The notes beneath the pieces were generated by a model that was given only the letters and a program-made list of their open reading frames with translations, did no database searches and was not told where the DNA came from. Below, in pieces: positions 34,769-45,343 of a stretch of DNA of 50,630 bases; position 1 is the stretch's first letter; each line of letters opens with the position of its first letter. The stretch is taken from contig NZ_QVMO01000018.1 of assembly GCF_010501055.1 (NCBI RefSeq), positions 1-50,630 on the forward strand, in the 5' to 3' direction. Source of the DNA: Dysgonomonas sp. 521. GTDB lineage: Bacteria > Bacteroidota > Bacteroidia > Bacteroidales > Dysgonomonadaceae. The position numbers were made by a program, and so were the translations under genes.

Positions 34769-37700
34769 TTAAAATTTAAGATTAACACCTACCAGATATG
34801 TACGCGGACTAGGATAGAATCCTACGTCGATGTTCGATGCCCAGCTTTTACTGTCTCCATATCCGATTTCAGGATCCAAACCTGAATAGCCTGTGATTGT
34901 AAACAGGTTTTGCGCAGTAAAATACAGACGAGCCTGACTTAAAGGCATCGCTGGGAACAGTCTCTTAAAATCATAACCTATAGTAAGATTCTGAAGTTTT
35001 ATAAAGTCTCCATCCTCAATATAAATATCGGAAATGTTTTGCCAGTTAGGATCACTACCTGTGGTCAATCGAGGTAATCTGTTGGAGGTACCTTCACCAT
35101 GCCATCTGTCAAATATTTCGGTAGTATAATTATTCAACGGACTATCGGCAAACGAACGATATGATTTTGCAATCTGGAAGCCCAACTTACCTGCGGCAGC
35201 GATAGAAAGGTCAAAACCTTTATAACCGAAGTTCAGGCTCAAGCCCACTGTAAATTTAGGGTTCGGATTTCCAATCATTGTCTTATCTTCAGCTGTAATA
35301 GATCCGTCGTTATTATCATCTACAAAGATCAGGTCTCCCGGTTGCGAGCCTGCAAGTTTAGCCGGAGTAGCCGCAAGTTGTTCGGCATTCTGGAATACAC
35401 CTGCAGTTTTATATCCATAGAAATATCCAAGCGGAAAACCTACCTGAGCACGGTACATTTCTCCAGTCCCCTGACTCAAGACATTCTCATCACCATGTAT
35501 AATACCTTCCGAATTGTCAATACGGGTTACTTCGTTTTTATTGTGAGATAGATTGAAATTGGCCCCATAAGTAAAATCGTTAATACGGTCATTCCAGTTC
35601 AACCCTAATTCAAATCCCTGATTTACAATATCTCCTCCGTTGATGGTTTTCTCTGCCAATCCTAACATGGCCGGCACAGGAACTGTTACTAACCAGTCTT
35701 TAGTAGTTTTCTTATACCAGTCGAAAATCAGGCCTAAGCGAGCATTCAAGAATCGTGCATCGATACCGAAATCCAGCTGTTCTGTAGTTTCCCATGTTAT
35801 ATCCGGATTTGGCAGAACATAAGGGTAAGAACCTTGTACCAAACTCTTCATATCATTTCCAAAATAATAGCCATTGTGCTTATCCGCAGCAATAGTAGCC
35901 AAATACTGGAATGCATTAATACGGTTATTACCGTTTTGTCCCCAGCTACCACGCAATTTCAGGAAGTCCATCCACGAACGAGAACTTTCCATAAATGATT
36001 CGTTGGTAACTACCCAACCAGCCGACACAGACGGAAAGTAACCCCATCTATTTCCGCGGGCAAAGTTAGAAGACGCATCTGCACGCAGAATGACTGTCGC
36101 CATATATTTTTCCTGATAGTTATAATTCACGCGTCCAAAGAATGAAACAAGGCGGCCTTCTCCCCACGGCGATCCGGTTGCAGTAACTACTGTTACGCCA
36201 GGTTCGCCTTTCATATTATCCAAATAAGCATTATCCCACGAACCAGGAAATTGCGAAACAAAATTTGTAGCACCTACACTTTCACCCGTACCATCTTTCT
36301 CTATAGATTGTCCTAGTACAGCATCAAAGTGATGTACCTGATTCACATCTAGAGAGTATGATACTGTGTTATCAAGTGAAATAGAATACCCCATACCTGC
36401 ACTCTGGCTGTTAGAGTCATAGGCATTACTTACTGTATTACTCAGTGTATATTTGGGTTGGTACGACCTGTAGTTGTAAGAGCTCATCTTATATCCGAAA
36501 CTGCTTCTGAATATTAAATTCTTTATCGGTTGTATCTCAAGATAAGCATTCATATTCAGATTATGATTCCGGCTCATGTTCATACCCCTTGAGTAAAGCA
36601 TCTGGGCTACCGGATTGGCTATAGCTCCTTGTAGAGCCCAACCGTCCGCATCCTTATCTGCTTTATCATAGTAATTACCATTGCTGTCGTAGATAGGCAA
36701 CAGTGGACAAGCACCAACCATATTGTGTACGTCGTTCCAATATATATTGGTAATACCTACACCCGATTTTGTGCTATATGTATAGTTTACATTCTCACCT
36801 ATCTTGATAGCATCGAACCCATTGCCTTTCAGCAACACATGTTCCGAATTAATACGTGCATTAGAGCGTGTATATTCCGGATTGGCCGGTTTGCCAAATA
36901 TACCATCCTGTGATGTATAAGAGAACCCCATCGAGAATTTAGACATATCTGTACCACCGGTCAGGCCGATGGAATGATTCTGGGTAAGAGCATTTTTATT
37001 CCGGATTTCTTCTAGCCAGTTTGTGCCGTTCCATGTACCATCCATTATCGACTGGTATTGTGCAGGTATCAGTTTTTCGAAATCCAGCATCGCTCCACTA
37101 CCTCCAGTATTGAAGTACGATTCGTTTACGATGGTCATATATTCTTTCGCATTCAGTAACGCAGGCATTCTATAAGCATTTTGCCAGCCTACCCAACCAT
37201 CGTATGTAAGTTGAACTTTACCTGCTTTCCCTTTCTTGGTTGTAACAAGGATAACACCATTAGCTGCACGCGAGCCGTAGATAGCGGAAGAAGCCGCATC
37301 TTTCAACACATCTACAGATTCAATATCTGAAGGGTTCAGTGAATTGAACAGACCTATATCTCCGGTTATTCCGTCAACAACATACAGTGGCGCAGAATCA
37401 CCCATAGTTCCCTTACCACGAATATTTACAATAAAGTTTTCGCCAGGCATACCCGAACCTTGTGTAATGTTTACGCCGGGTGTCTGAGCCTGCAACGCTG
37501 TAAAAGGACTAACAGTACTTTGTTTCGCTATATCGTCGCCGGATACCTGTACAGTAGCACCTGTTATCAGTTTCTTCTTCTGCACACCATAACCTACTAC
37601 GACTACTTCTTCCAGATACGCGTCTTTATTTTTTAATACAACAGAGATATTACTTTGGTTTCCAACAGTAAACTCTTGTGTATCATAACCTACATATGTA

Positions 37701-37987
37701 AAAACAAGTATTGCACTGCTATTTGGTACAGATAATGAATATTTACCATCCAGGTCTGTCAACGTACCTGTTGTAGTACCTTTTATGCTGATACTTACCC
37801 CGATCAGTGCTTCTCCGGTATCGTCCGTAACCGTACCGGTAATTAATCGTTCTTGCTTCGCTTCGTTAATACCATTACTTTCGGCATAAGCACAAGGTAC
37901 ACTTATCAATAAAAACAAGATAATCAACTTTAAGCAGCGATTAATCTCTTTCCATGATTTTTCATGTAAAACTTGTATGTTCTTCAT
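34769..37987 (-). CDS. SusC/RagA-family TonB-dependent transporter
   Basis: Starting at ATG 37987 the product is 1072 aa, normal for the family. A signal peptide (LKLIILFLLISVPCAYAE) is followed by a carboxypeptidase-like domain (GTVTDDTGEALIGVSISIKG), the TonB box region (YLEEVVVVGYG), the plug (LQAQTPGVNITQG, DVLKDAASSAIYGSRAANG) and a C-terminal beta-barrel to LVGVNLKF. A longer frame to 38158 uses a TTG start with an in-frame stop immediately upstream and is not needed. It imports the substrate captured by the SusD lid. No extra anti-sigma-binding (STN) domain is seen, so regulation is probably through other factors. Confidence 0.95.
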   Translation of the reverse strand: MKNIQVLHEKSWKEINRCLKLIILFLLISVPCAYAESNGINEAKQERLITGTVTDDTGEALIGVSISIKGTTTGTLTDLDGKYSLSVPNSSAILVFTYVGYDTQEFTVGNQSNISVVLKNKDAYLEEVVVVGYGVQKKKLITGATVQVSGDDIAKQSTVSPFTALQAQTPGVNITQGSGMPGENFIVNIRGKGTMGDSAPLYVVDGITGDIGLFNSLNPSDIESVDVLKDAASSAIYGSRAANGVILVTTKKGKAGKVQLTYDGWVGWQNAYRMPALLNAKEYMTIVNESYFNTGGSGAMLDFEKLIPAQYQSIMDGTWNGTNWLEEIRNKNALTQNHSIGLTGGTDMSKFSMGFSYTSQDGIFGKPANPEYTRSNARINSEHVLLKGNGFDAIKIGENVNYTYSTKSGVGITNIYWNDVHNMVGACPLLPIYDSNGNYYDKADKDADGWALQGAIANPVAQMLYSRGMNMSRNHNLNMNAYLEIQPIKNLIFRSSFGYKMSSYNYRSYQPKYTLSNTVSNAYDSNSQSAGMGYSISLDNTVSYSLDVNQVHHFDAVLGQSIEKDGTGESVGATNFVSQFPGSWDNAYLDNMKGEPGVTVVTATGSPWGEGRLVSFFGRVNYNYQEKYMATVILRADASSNFARGNRWGYFPSVSAGWVVTNESFMESSRSWMDFLKLRGSWGQNGNNRINAFQYLATIAADKHNGYYFGNDMKSLVQGSYPYVLPNPDITWETTEQLDFGIDARFLNARLGLIFDWYKKTTKDWLVTVPVPAMLGLAEKTINGGDIVNQGFELGLNWNDRINDFTYGANFNLSHNKNEVTRIDNSEGIIHGDENVLSQGTGEMYRAQVGFPLGYFYGYKTAGVFQNAEQLAATPAKLAGSQPGDLIFVDDNNDGSITAEDKTMIGNPNPKFTVGLSLNFGYKGFDLSIAAAGKLGFQIAKSYRSFADSPLNNYTTEIFDRWHGEGTSNRLPRLTTGSDPNWQNISDIYIEDGDFIKLQNLTIGYDFKRLFPAMPLSQARLYFTAQNLFTITGYSGLDPEIGYGDSKSWASNIDVGFYPSPRTYLVGVNLKF

Positions 37988-38259
37988 ATAACTATCATTT
38001 GTTTGTGAAACTTCGTATTCCTGTTTAAGGTTAACCAGAAATACCTTAATAACTTGAAAATACTTTTTAGGGATCTGTAGTAAATTCATCCCCTCACATC
38101 TAAGTGCAGTAAAGAATAGCCAGTCAAATAATAAACACAAAAAACTTATCCCAAACAACCGGAGTTATTCGAAATAAGCTTCATTTTCGGAAATAAAAGA
38201 TTGGGACAAAATATCTTTCCCTGTATTTGTCCTCTGATGAAAATATTTTTCTGTATTAT

Positions 38260-39081
<822 letters not shown>

Positions 39082-39114
39082 TTTGTCACAATAAAAATAT
39101 AAAAAGTAACTTTG
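39082..39114 (+). promoter_or_regulatory. Promoter of the TPR/LuxR regulator
   Basis: TTTG at 39082-39085 and TAACTTTG at 39107-39114 with a 21-bp spacer fit the Bacteroidetes consensus. The start codon is 22 bp downstream of the -7 box. Confidence 0.6.
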
Positions 39115-39136
39115 TGACTATTGAAATTTACAAACT

Positions 39137-40807
39137 ATGAGACAGCTAAAGTTGTACATTATATTAATAATACCAATTTTCTATTTTTCGTGTAGCTCAG
39201 AATCGAAAAATGCCAGAGAACATATCAACATTGCAGAATCCCTGATCGAGAGCAAGCCCGATAGTGCGCTCGCCTTATTAGATTCGGTATTATACCCCGA
39301 AAACCTGAGTAATCAAAATATGAACAGGTACTATCTGTTATGGGTACAAGCCCGCGACAGAAGCCATAAAGATATATCTAAAGACACAATCATCTTCAAG
39401 GTAAAAAACTATTACAAAAGAAAGGATAATGCTGAAAAAGCCGCGCTTGCATGCTTCTATTCCGGAAAAGTGCTGAGAGCACAGAAGAACAATAAAGATG
39501 CGATGACCGCCTATATGGAAGCTGAGACTTATGCAGACCAAACGCAGGAAAACTACAACGTAAAAGGCCTGATACAGTCGCACATAGGGTATCTTTATTA
39601 CAATGAACTCTTACAGGATGAAGCTCTTACCAGATTTAAAAAGGCTGTTAACTATTTTGAAAAAGCCAAAAACTTCAAAAATGAAGCGTACACTTTAAGA
39701 GATATAGGAAATAGCTTCCTGCTGAAAAAGGAGAGTGACAGCGCATTCTACTATTACCAAAAAGGACTGGATATAGCCGATATATCAAAAGATTCTGTTT
39801 GCCAGTCCAGTATCCGAATGAATATAGGAGCGATTTTTAAGAAACAAGAGGATTATGTCAAATCAAAAGAATATCTAAATGACGCTATTATTTATGCATC
39901 TAATCCTCTGACAAAAGCTAAAATATACTCTACATTAGCTCAAGTATTAAACAGCGAGAATAAGAATGATTCCGCAATATATTATTTCGAGAAATCTTTA
40001 GACCTATTAAAAGGGGATAATGATCCTTTTATATCTTTTAAAATATATAAGTCTCTATCTGAAATTGAAGAAGCAAAAAACAACTATACAAAAGCTTTAG
40101 AATATAATAAAGACTGTATAACCAATCTGTATAATATTTACGAAAAGAACGAAAATCAAAGTATTCTGGAAATACAGAAAAAATATGACTTTGAACTTAT
40201 AAAAAATACAAATAACAGGTTGCTTATCCAAAGGCAGTTTTTAATTATAGTAATGCTGGGCCTGGGATTAATTATACTTGTCATATTCTTCTACTTTTAT
40301 TATAAGAACCAGAAAAAAGGCAGGGCTTTACTGGAAGCCGAGCAGAAAATAATCCAGCTAAGCCAAATGGCTAAAAGCTATAATAAGAAGGAAGACTCAT
40401 TCAGAAACAAACTGCTGCACCATTTCGATATACTCAAGAAATCAGCTTTACTGGAAGGTTTCCTGCGTGAAGATGAAAAGAAATATGGCGAAAAACTATT
40501 GAAGAAATTTAACGAAATAGTATACAACCAAGCTACATTGGACTGGAACATCCTGTACCAGACAATGAATGAACTACACGATGGGTTCTTTGATTCACTC
40601 CGCGAAACATTCCCTCAATTGGACGAATCGGAATTCAGGATATGCTGCCTTATTTATTCCGACTTCACCAATTCGGAAATTAGTATCATAATGGGACAAA
40701 GTATCAATACGGTCACATCCAAAAGGTCTACCATAAGAAAAAAGATCGGGGTAAAAGATTATGGAAATATTGTGGATTACCTCAATAGCAGTGTCAAAAA
40801 AAAGTAG
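39137..40807 (+). CDS. Membrane-anchored TPR protein with C-terminal LuxR-type HTH
   Basis: 556 aa. The N-terminus has a lipobox-like FYFSCSSE. Residues about 30-350 are tandem TPR repeats (for example ALACFYSGKVLRAQKNNKDA, AYTLRDIGNSFLLKKESDSA). A transmembrane helix lies at about 368-390, followed by a coiled coil, and a LuxR/GerE-type helix-turn-helix at about 490-550 (NSEISIIMGQSINTVTSKRSTIRKKIG). This design, sensor outside and DNA-binding domain inside, is common in Bacteroidetes. It is divergent from susC and may control it or the downstream DUF3244 gene; both are inference. Confidence 0.85.
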   Translation: MRQLKLYIILIIPIFYFSCSSESKNAREHINIAESLIESKPDSALALLDSVLYPENLSNQNMNRYYLLWVQARDRSHKDISKDTIIFKVKNYYKRKDNAEKAALACFYSGKVLRAQKNNKDAMTAYMEAETYADQTQENYNVKGLIQSHIGYLYYNELLQDEALTRFKKAVNYFEKAKNFKNEAYTLRDIGNSFLLKKESDSAFYYYQKGLDIADISKDSVCQSSIRMNIGAIFKKQEDYVKSKEYLNDAIIYASNPLTKAKIYSTLAQVLNSENKNDSAIYYFEKSLDLLKGDNDPFISFKIYKSLSEIEEAKNNYTKALEYNKDCITNLYNIYEKNENQSILEIQKKYDFELIKNTNNRLLIQRQFLIIVMLGLGLIILVIFFYFYYKNQKKGRALLEAEQKIIQLSQMAKSYNKKEDSFRNKLLHHFDILKKSALLEGFLREDEKKYGEKLLKKFNEIVYNQATLDWNILYQTMNELHDGFFDSLRETFPQLDESEFRICCLIYSDFTNSEISIIMGQSINTVTSKRSTIRKKIGVKDYGNIVDYLNSSVKKK

Positions 40808-40811
40808 GAAT

Positions 40812-40918
40812 AGTCATATTTGCCCTAAATAAAAGTCATATTTCATTAAACGACTAAGAAGATTAACTAATTGACAAAAAGAGAATTAGAAAAACGAGTC
40901 CTCTCAAAAAAGTCATAT
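40812..40918 (+). repeat. Three AGTCATAT direct repeats
   Basis: AGTCATATTT occurs at 40812-40821 and 40834-40843 (22-bp spacing), and AGTCATAT again at 40911-40918. They fill the 190-bp gap between the regulator and the DUF3244 gene. A short direct repeat here could be a binding site for the upstream LuxR-type regulator. Confidence 0.45.
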
Positions 40919-40998
40919 CCCCGTTTTTAGGTATCAGAAACGCGATATATCTTGTTTAACTTAGCATCTACAAAATACTAATTTAAAACTGATATATT

Positions 40999-41379
40999 AT
41001 GAAGAAATATCTTTGCCTTTTCACTTTTTTACTATTGCTTGCTCCAATTTCTATCTCTGCCGACTCTAATAATGTATTAGATAATAAAATCGAAATCATG
41101 GGAGAGATTAGCAGTGAGGGTGAAACAAAATCAACAGGCATAGAGCCTATAGACATTTATATTGAAGGCCGTAGCCTTGATTTCTATTTTTATAGTAAAG
41201 ACCAATTTAAGATAGAAATATATAATTCGTCTAATGTATTATTGTACACCAAGACCGTAAGCAGATACGGCGGAAAAGTGCTATCCGTAAATATGGCTAC
41301 CTGGAATTCAGGCACTTACAGGATTGTTATAACCAATGTAACTCACGGTAAATCAGGCACAGCCAGCTTCAGATTGTAA
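40999..41379 (+). CDS. Secreted DUF3244-type protein
   Basis: 126 aa with a signal peptide (YLCLFTFLLLLAPISISA, cleavage after about residue 21) and a small beta-sandwich domain (IYIEGRSLDFYFYSKDQFKIEIYNSS, VNMATWNSGTYRIVITN) typical of DUF3244. Many DUF3244 proteins are found next to TPR-LuxR regulators, which fits here. It probably resides in the periplasm or envelope. Function is unknown. Confidence 0.8.
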   Translation: MKKYLCLFTFLLLLAPISISADSNNVLDNKIEIMGEISSEGETKSTGIEPIDIYIEGRSLDFYFYSKDQFKIEIYNSSNVLLYTKTVSRYGGKVLSVNMATWNSGTYRIVITNVTHGKSGTASFRL

Positions 41380-41434
41380 AAACTAATATTATTTATAGGT
41401 AAAATATATTAGAGTAGTTTTTCTGATTTTCAAT

Positions 41435-41502
41435 ACCGTAGTGCCGGATTACATTGCTTTTCACAACTTCTTATTTACAACCGCACTACGGTTCTTTATT
41501 TT
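41435..41502 (+). terminator. Long-loop terminator after the DUF3244 gene
   Basis: ACCGTAGTGC at 41435-41444 pairs perfectly with GCACTACGGT at 41483-41492; the loop is 38 nt and a T-rich tail follows. The large loop makes it less typical, but the stem is strong. Confidence 0.55.
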
Positions 41503-41520
41503 CATTCAATTAAATTATAA

Positions 41521-41560
41521 TAAAAGTCTATCGTTGAGTTAACGGGAGACTTTTATTTTT
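41521..41560. terminator. Bidirectional terminator at the copper operon end
   Basis: TAAAAGTCT at 41521-41529 pairs with AGACTTTTA at 41547-41555, with an inner CGTT/AACG stem at 41532-41535 and 41541-41544. T-runs flank it on both strands. It ends 9 bp before the stop of the minus-strand chaperone gene. Confidence 0.75.
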
Positions 41561-41568
41561 ATATTACC

Positions 41569-41790
41569 TCAGCCGAGATTCTCTATCTTAAAACCGGCTT
41601 TCTGTACAACATCAATTACCTCATTTTCAGTAATTCCATCCGAAACCACAGTAAGTACCTTATTTCGGTTATCTGTGTCTACTTCCCAGCTGCTTACACC
41701 TTTAGCTTCATTTAAGAAGGGAGTTACTTTGGCAATACATCCGCCACAATTGATATTCGTTCTGAATTTTAATATTTTATTTGTTTCCAT
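41569..41790 (-). CDS. copZ: HMA-domain copper chaperone
   Basis: 73 aa, one heavy-metal-associated domain with the Cys pair in NINCGGC (Cys15, Cys18). The usual MxCxxC is changed to INCGGC, which still binds Cu(I) in many chaperones. It follows copA by 35 bp and probably delivers copper to the ATPase. The gene symbol is by analogy. Confidence 0.8.
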   Translation of the reverse strand: METNKILKFRTNINCGGCIAKVTPFLNEAKGVSSWEVDTDNRNKVLTVVSDGITENEVIDVVQKAGFKIENLG

Positions 41791-41825
41791 AACGTCCTCT
41801 ATTTTAATTTATTAAACCTACGTAT

Positions 41826-44039
41826 TTACTTTTTCCATTTCAGCCTCAGGCTATTGCTTACTACACTAACACTACTCAGAGCCATAGCCGCGCCCGCAAT
41901 CATAGGATTCAGAAGGAATCCGCTGAAAGGGTACAAAATCCCCGCGGCAACAGGGATACCTATCAGATTGTAGATGAATGCCCAGAACAGGTTCTGGCGA
42001 ATAGTGGCCACGGTTTGCTTCGACAGCTTAATGGCCTCAGGAATCTTGGTCAGGTCTGATGAAATAATAGTCATCTTAGCCACATCCATTGCAATATCGC
42101 TGCCCTTCCCCATCGCTATACTGAGATCGGCCTGTGCAAGCGCCGTACTGTCATTTATCCCGTCCCCAACCATCGCAACAATCTTGCCTTCCGATTGTAA
42201 TTCCTTTATATACTCCGCTTTTTGCTGCGGCAACGCTTCTGCCTTGTAATGACTGATACCTGCTTTAGACGCTATTTCCATAGCGGTTGCCTCGTTATCT
42301 CCGGTAAGCATATACACTTCTATACCAGAGCTTTGCAGTTTCCGTATAGCACTTACCGATGTTTCTTTTATCTGATCGGATATGGCAATAACAGCCAATG
42401 CGTTATCACTATCCGAAAACCAGATTACTGTCTTTGCCTCTTTACTCAGCTTATCCGATTCGGCAATTAATGAATTATCTACAATTATGCCCTTTTCATC
42501 GAGGAATTTCCTGTTTCCGACAAAATAATCTTCATTATCTGCCTTTCCCCTGACGCCTGCCCCTGTAATACTCTCAAAATCTGAAACGGCTACGGGCGAC
42601 ACATCTGAAAAATAATTTATAACGGCATCAGCTAATGGATGTTCCGATTGTTTTTCCAGACTGTATAATATATCCTTCTTAACGTCATCATTATTCAGCC
42701 AAAGTATATCGGTCACTACAGGCTTTCCTTCCGTTATAGTTCCTGTTTTATCCAGTACTACGGCATTTACTTTTTTCGCAAGTTCAAGGCTTTCGGCATC
42801 TTTTATCAGTATACCTTTTTCCGCGCCTTTACCTATCCCTACCATAATGGCAGTAGGCGTAGCCAGTCCGAGCGCGCAGGGACAAGCTATAATAAGCACC
42901 GTAACCAATGCCAACAGCCCTTGTGTGAAGCCGTTAGTACCCCCAACTATAATCCAGATGACAAAAGAGACTAGCGCGATGGTAATAACCACAGGTACAA
43001 ATATGCCGGCTATTTTGTCCACCAGCTTTTGTACAGGAGCCTTGCTACCCTGCGCATCCTGCACCATCTTGATAATCTGGGCAAGCATCGTGTCCGAACC
43101 GACTTTTTCGGCTCTGAACCGGAAACTCCCTTTCTGATTTATCGTACCTGCATACACTTTTCCACCCTTCTCTTTCAGTACGGGAACAGGTTCGCCGCTA
43201 AGCATACTCTCATCCACATACGAGGCCCCTTCCGTAACCACCCCGTCAACAGCGACCTTTTCGCCGGGCTTTACTACAATTATATCATCCGCATACACCC
43301 GTTCGATAGGAATTTCGTTATACTCGCCAAATTCAACCACAGTTACAGTCTTGGGCTGCAATCCAATCAGTTTCTTTATAGCAGAAGATGTGTTGCCTTT
43401 CGCTTTTTCTTCCAGCAAGCGTCCTAACAGGATAAACGCTATAATGACGCTGGCCGCTTCGAAATACACATGCGGATGTACTCCCCTGCCCGCCCAGAAC
43501 TGAGGGAATAATGTATTGAATACACTAAACAGATATGCCATGCTGGTACTCAATGCCACCAATGTATCCATATTGGCGGAACGGTGCCGTGCCTGCTTCC
43601 ATGCATTTACAAAAAAGTCTTTTCCAAGCCAGAAAATAACAGGTGTGGATAATACCCACATTATTTCGTTCGCATAAGGTATATCCATGAAAAACATACC
43701 TATAACAACCACTGGAAGTGACAAGACAACGGCAAGTATCGTTTTTCGTTTCAGTCCGTTATACTTTTTTGTATGGATTTCATCGAGCAAATCCGTTGTA
43801 GCAGCTTTATCCTCCTCGATAAGCAAGTCGTAACCGCCATCCTGCACCGCTGCGCGTATATCTTCGGCTGTAACAATGGCTGGATTGAACTCCACGGTAA
43901 GCATCGTAGTTGCGAAATTAACAGACGCGCTAACTACCCCTTCCAATCCTTTTACAATGCTTTCCGCGCTGATAGCACATGACGCACAGCTCATTTGAAG
44001 TACGGGATATGCTTTTTTAACTATATTATCAGTTTTCAT
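41826..44039 (-). CDS. copA: Copper-exporting P1B-type ATPase
   Basis: 737 aa. One N-terminal HMA domain with MSCASC (Cys18, Cys21), eight transmembrane helices, the metal-path CPC at Cys386-Pro-Cys388, the phosphorylation site DKTGT with Asp430, the actuator motif SGEPVPV and the hinge GDGINDS. It exports Cu(I). A regulator with its own HMA domain lies upstream and a chaperone downstream, giving a complete copper-response unit. The frame is intact. Confidence 0.95.
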   Translation of the reverse strand: MKTDNIVKKAYPVLQMSCASCAISAESIVKGLEGVVSASVNFATTMLTVEFNPAIVTAEDIRAAVQDGGYDLLIEEDKAATTDLLDEIHTKKYNGLKRKTILAVVLSLPVVVIGMFFMDIPYANEIMWVLSTPVIFWLGKDFFVNAWKQARHRSANMDTLVALSTSMAYLFSVFNTLFPQFWAGRGVHPHVYFEAASVIIAFILLGRLLEEKAKGNTSSAIKKLIGLQPKTVTVVEFGEYNEIPIERVYADDIIVVKPGEKVAVDGVVTEGASYVDESMLSGEPVPVLKEKGGKVYAGTINQKGSFRFRAEKVGSDTMLAQIIKMVQDAQGSKAPVQKLVDKIAGIFVPVVITIALVSFVIWIIVGGTNGFTQGLLALVTVLIIACPCALGLATPTAIMVGIGKGAEKGILIKDAESLELAKKVNAVVLDKTGTITEGKPVVTDILWLNNDDVKKDILYSLEKQSEHPLADAVINYFSDVSPVAVSDFESITGAGVRGKADNEDYFVGNRKFLDEKGIIVDNSLIAESDKLSKEAKTVIWFSDSDNALAVIAISDQIKETSVSAIRKLQSSGIEVYMLTGDNEATAMEIASKAGISHYKAEALPQQKAEYIKELQSEGKIVAMVGDGINDSTALAQADLSIAMGKGSDIAMDVAKMTIISSDLTKIPEAIKLSKQTVATIRQNLFWAFIYNLIGIPVAAGILYPFSGFLLNPMIAGAAMALSSVSVVSNSLRLKWKK

Positions 44040-44123
44040 CTTTGTCTTATTTATATATCAATGCAAAGATGATGGTAATAGTTCACAGACATGTTACATT
44101 ATTTTTCGAAAAGTTTATGAGAT

Positions 44124-44693
44124 TTACACCTCGTCCAACGACTTGCGCTTATTTGTCTTTATTTGCTTAAAGTGGCTTGGTGTCAACCCCGTTACCTTCT
44201 TAAACTGTGCACTGAGGTGGGCTACGCTCGAATAATTAAGCTTAAAGGCTATTTCATTCAGAGTCAGCTCATCATAGACTAATAGTTCTTTTACTTTCTC
44301 TATCTTCTGAGCTATAAAATATTTTTCGATGGTAGAACCTTCTATCTCCGAAAACAGGTTGCTTATATAATTGTAATCATGATGAAGCTTTTCGCCGATA
44401 TAATCCGAAAGATTGATTTTCAAGTCATTATCATTATAATGAACCAGTTCGATAATCAGGTTTTTGACCTGCTCTATCAATCGTCCCCGTCTGTCGTCAA
44501 TCAGGGAAAAACCTAAAGATTGCAGATCGTCACTTAGTTCTTCTTTCTGCTTTGCATCAAGGGCTTGAGGCAGGATAACCTCGCCCAGTTCTACAGATAA
44601 AGGTTTAATTCCCAACTTCTCCAGTTCCGCCTTGACAACCATAATACAACGGTTGCAAACCATATTTTTGATATATAATTTATTTTCAGCCAT
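44124..44693 (-). CDS. AraC-type regulator with N-terminal HMA domain
   Basis: ATG 44693 (MAENKLYIKN) gives 189 aa; the longer frame to 44795 is unsupported. The N-terminal ferredoxin-like HMA domain has Cys13 and Cys16 in MVCNRC. The C-terminal half contains the AraC helix-turn-helix pair (LTLNEIAFKLNYSSVAHLSAQFKKVTGLTPSHFKQ, about 140-175). Fusion of a metal-binding domain to an AraC reader next to copA indicates a Cu-responsive activator. It ends 84 bp before copA, same strand, so it may also be co-transcribed. Confidence 0.85.
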   Translation of the reverse strand: MAENKLYIKNMVCNRCIMVVKAELEKLGIKPLSVELGEVILPQALDAKQKEELSDDLQSLGFSLIDDRRGRLIEQVKNLIIELVHYNDNDLKINLSDYIGEKLHHDYNYISNLFSEIEGSTIEKYFIAQKIEKVKELLVYDELTLNEIAFKLNYSSVAHLSAQFKKVTGLTPSHFKQIKTNKRKSLDEV

Positions 44694-44718
44694 ATCTTCT
44701 GCATATTCCAATGATATA

Positions 44719-44726
44719 CAAAAATA
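44719..44726 (-). promoter_or_regulatory. -7 box of the AraC-HMA gene
   Basis: The minus strand reads TATTTTTG, a match to TAnnTTTG, 25 bp upstream of the ATG at 44693. No clear -33 element is seen. Confidence 0.4.
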
Positions 44727-45117
44727 ACACCAAATAGTCCAATTATGTTGCTTTTGTAATAATAAGAAAAAAGTGTCACAATTCACGAGCAACATAAAGC
44801 ACTAATAACAAAACACATACCACAAAAAAGTGACAAAAGTGACACCTTTTTCATGCTTTTCTGTTGTTACTTTATATCCTTGTTCAACTATGTCAAATAT
44901 CTCTATATAAGACAATTTTAAACAAAAGACATAAATAATTTAATGAACAAGCAACAGCCTGTCCGCTCTTAACGGAAAAACGGGAAGTGTATAATAAGTA
45001 TGGGAAAACAAAGTTTTATAGCGGGCATCCGGCTTTTACAGAGTGTAGCTTATGAATTCGTTTTCAGATAACGAATGACTCAAATCAAAGAGGAAATATT
45101 AAATAACCTCTTGCCGA
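44727..45117. other. Gene-free region
   Basis: About 390 bp without a supported gene. It includes an AGTGACAAAAGTGACACC direct repeat near 44829-44846 of unknown meaning. Nothing else stands out. Confidence 0.5.
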
Positions 45118-45291
45118 TTATTTATTGCTGATAATTTTAGCTATATCCACCTGCTTAAATATTTCTTTGAATATTTTCAGAATGCCTACATAAGTCGGAG
45201 ATAAATTATTTTCCTGTTCACGGTTCTCAAAGAGATTATATTCCCTTCTTTTCAAATCCTGCGTTGCATCTATACTGTAAATTTTTGACAT
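45118..45291 (-). CDS. Small hypothetical protein
   Basis: An uninterrupted 57-aa frame, starting MSKIYSIDATQDLKRREYNL and ending KIISNK, too short for most callers. The composition (balanced charges, helical second half KIFKEIFKQVDIAKII) is protein-like. It resembles no family I know. The neighbouring MITE and gene-poor setting make a decayed gene possible. Confidence 0.4.
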   Translation of the reverse strand: MSKIYSIDATQDLKRREYNLFENREQENNLSPTYVGILKIFKEIFKQVDIAKIISNK

Positions 45292-45343
45292 AATATTTAT
45301 ATTTTATAATGTTTCAGGTCACAGACCTGTTTGAATATTCTTA

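Noticed and set aside
37988..38158. N-terminal extension of SusC
   Set aside because: It needs a TTG start. The ATG at 37987 gives a good signal peptide and family-typical length.
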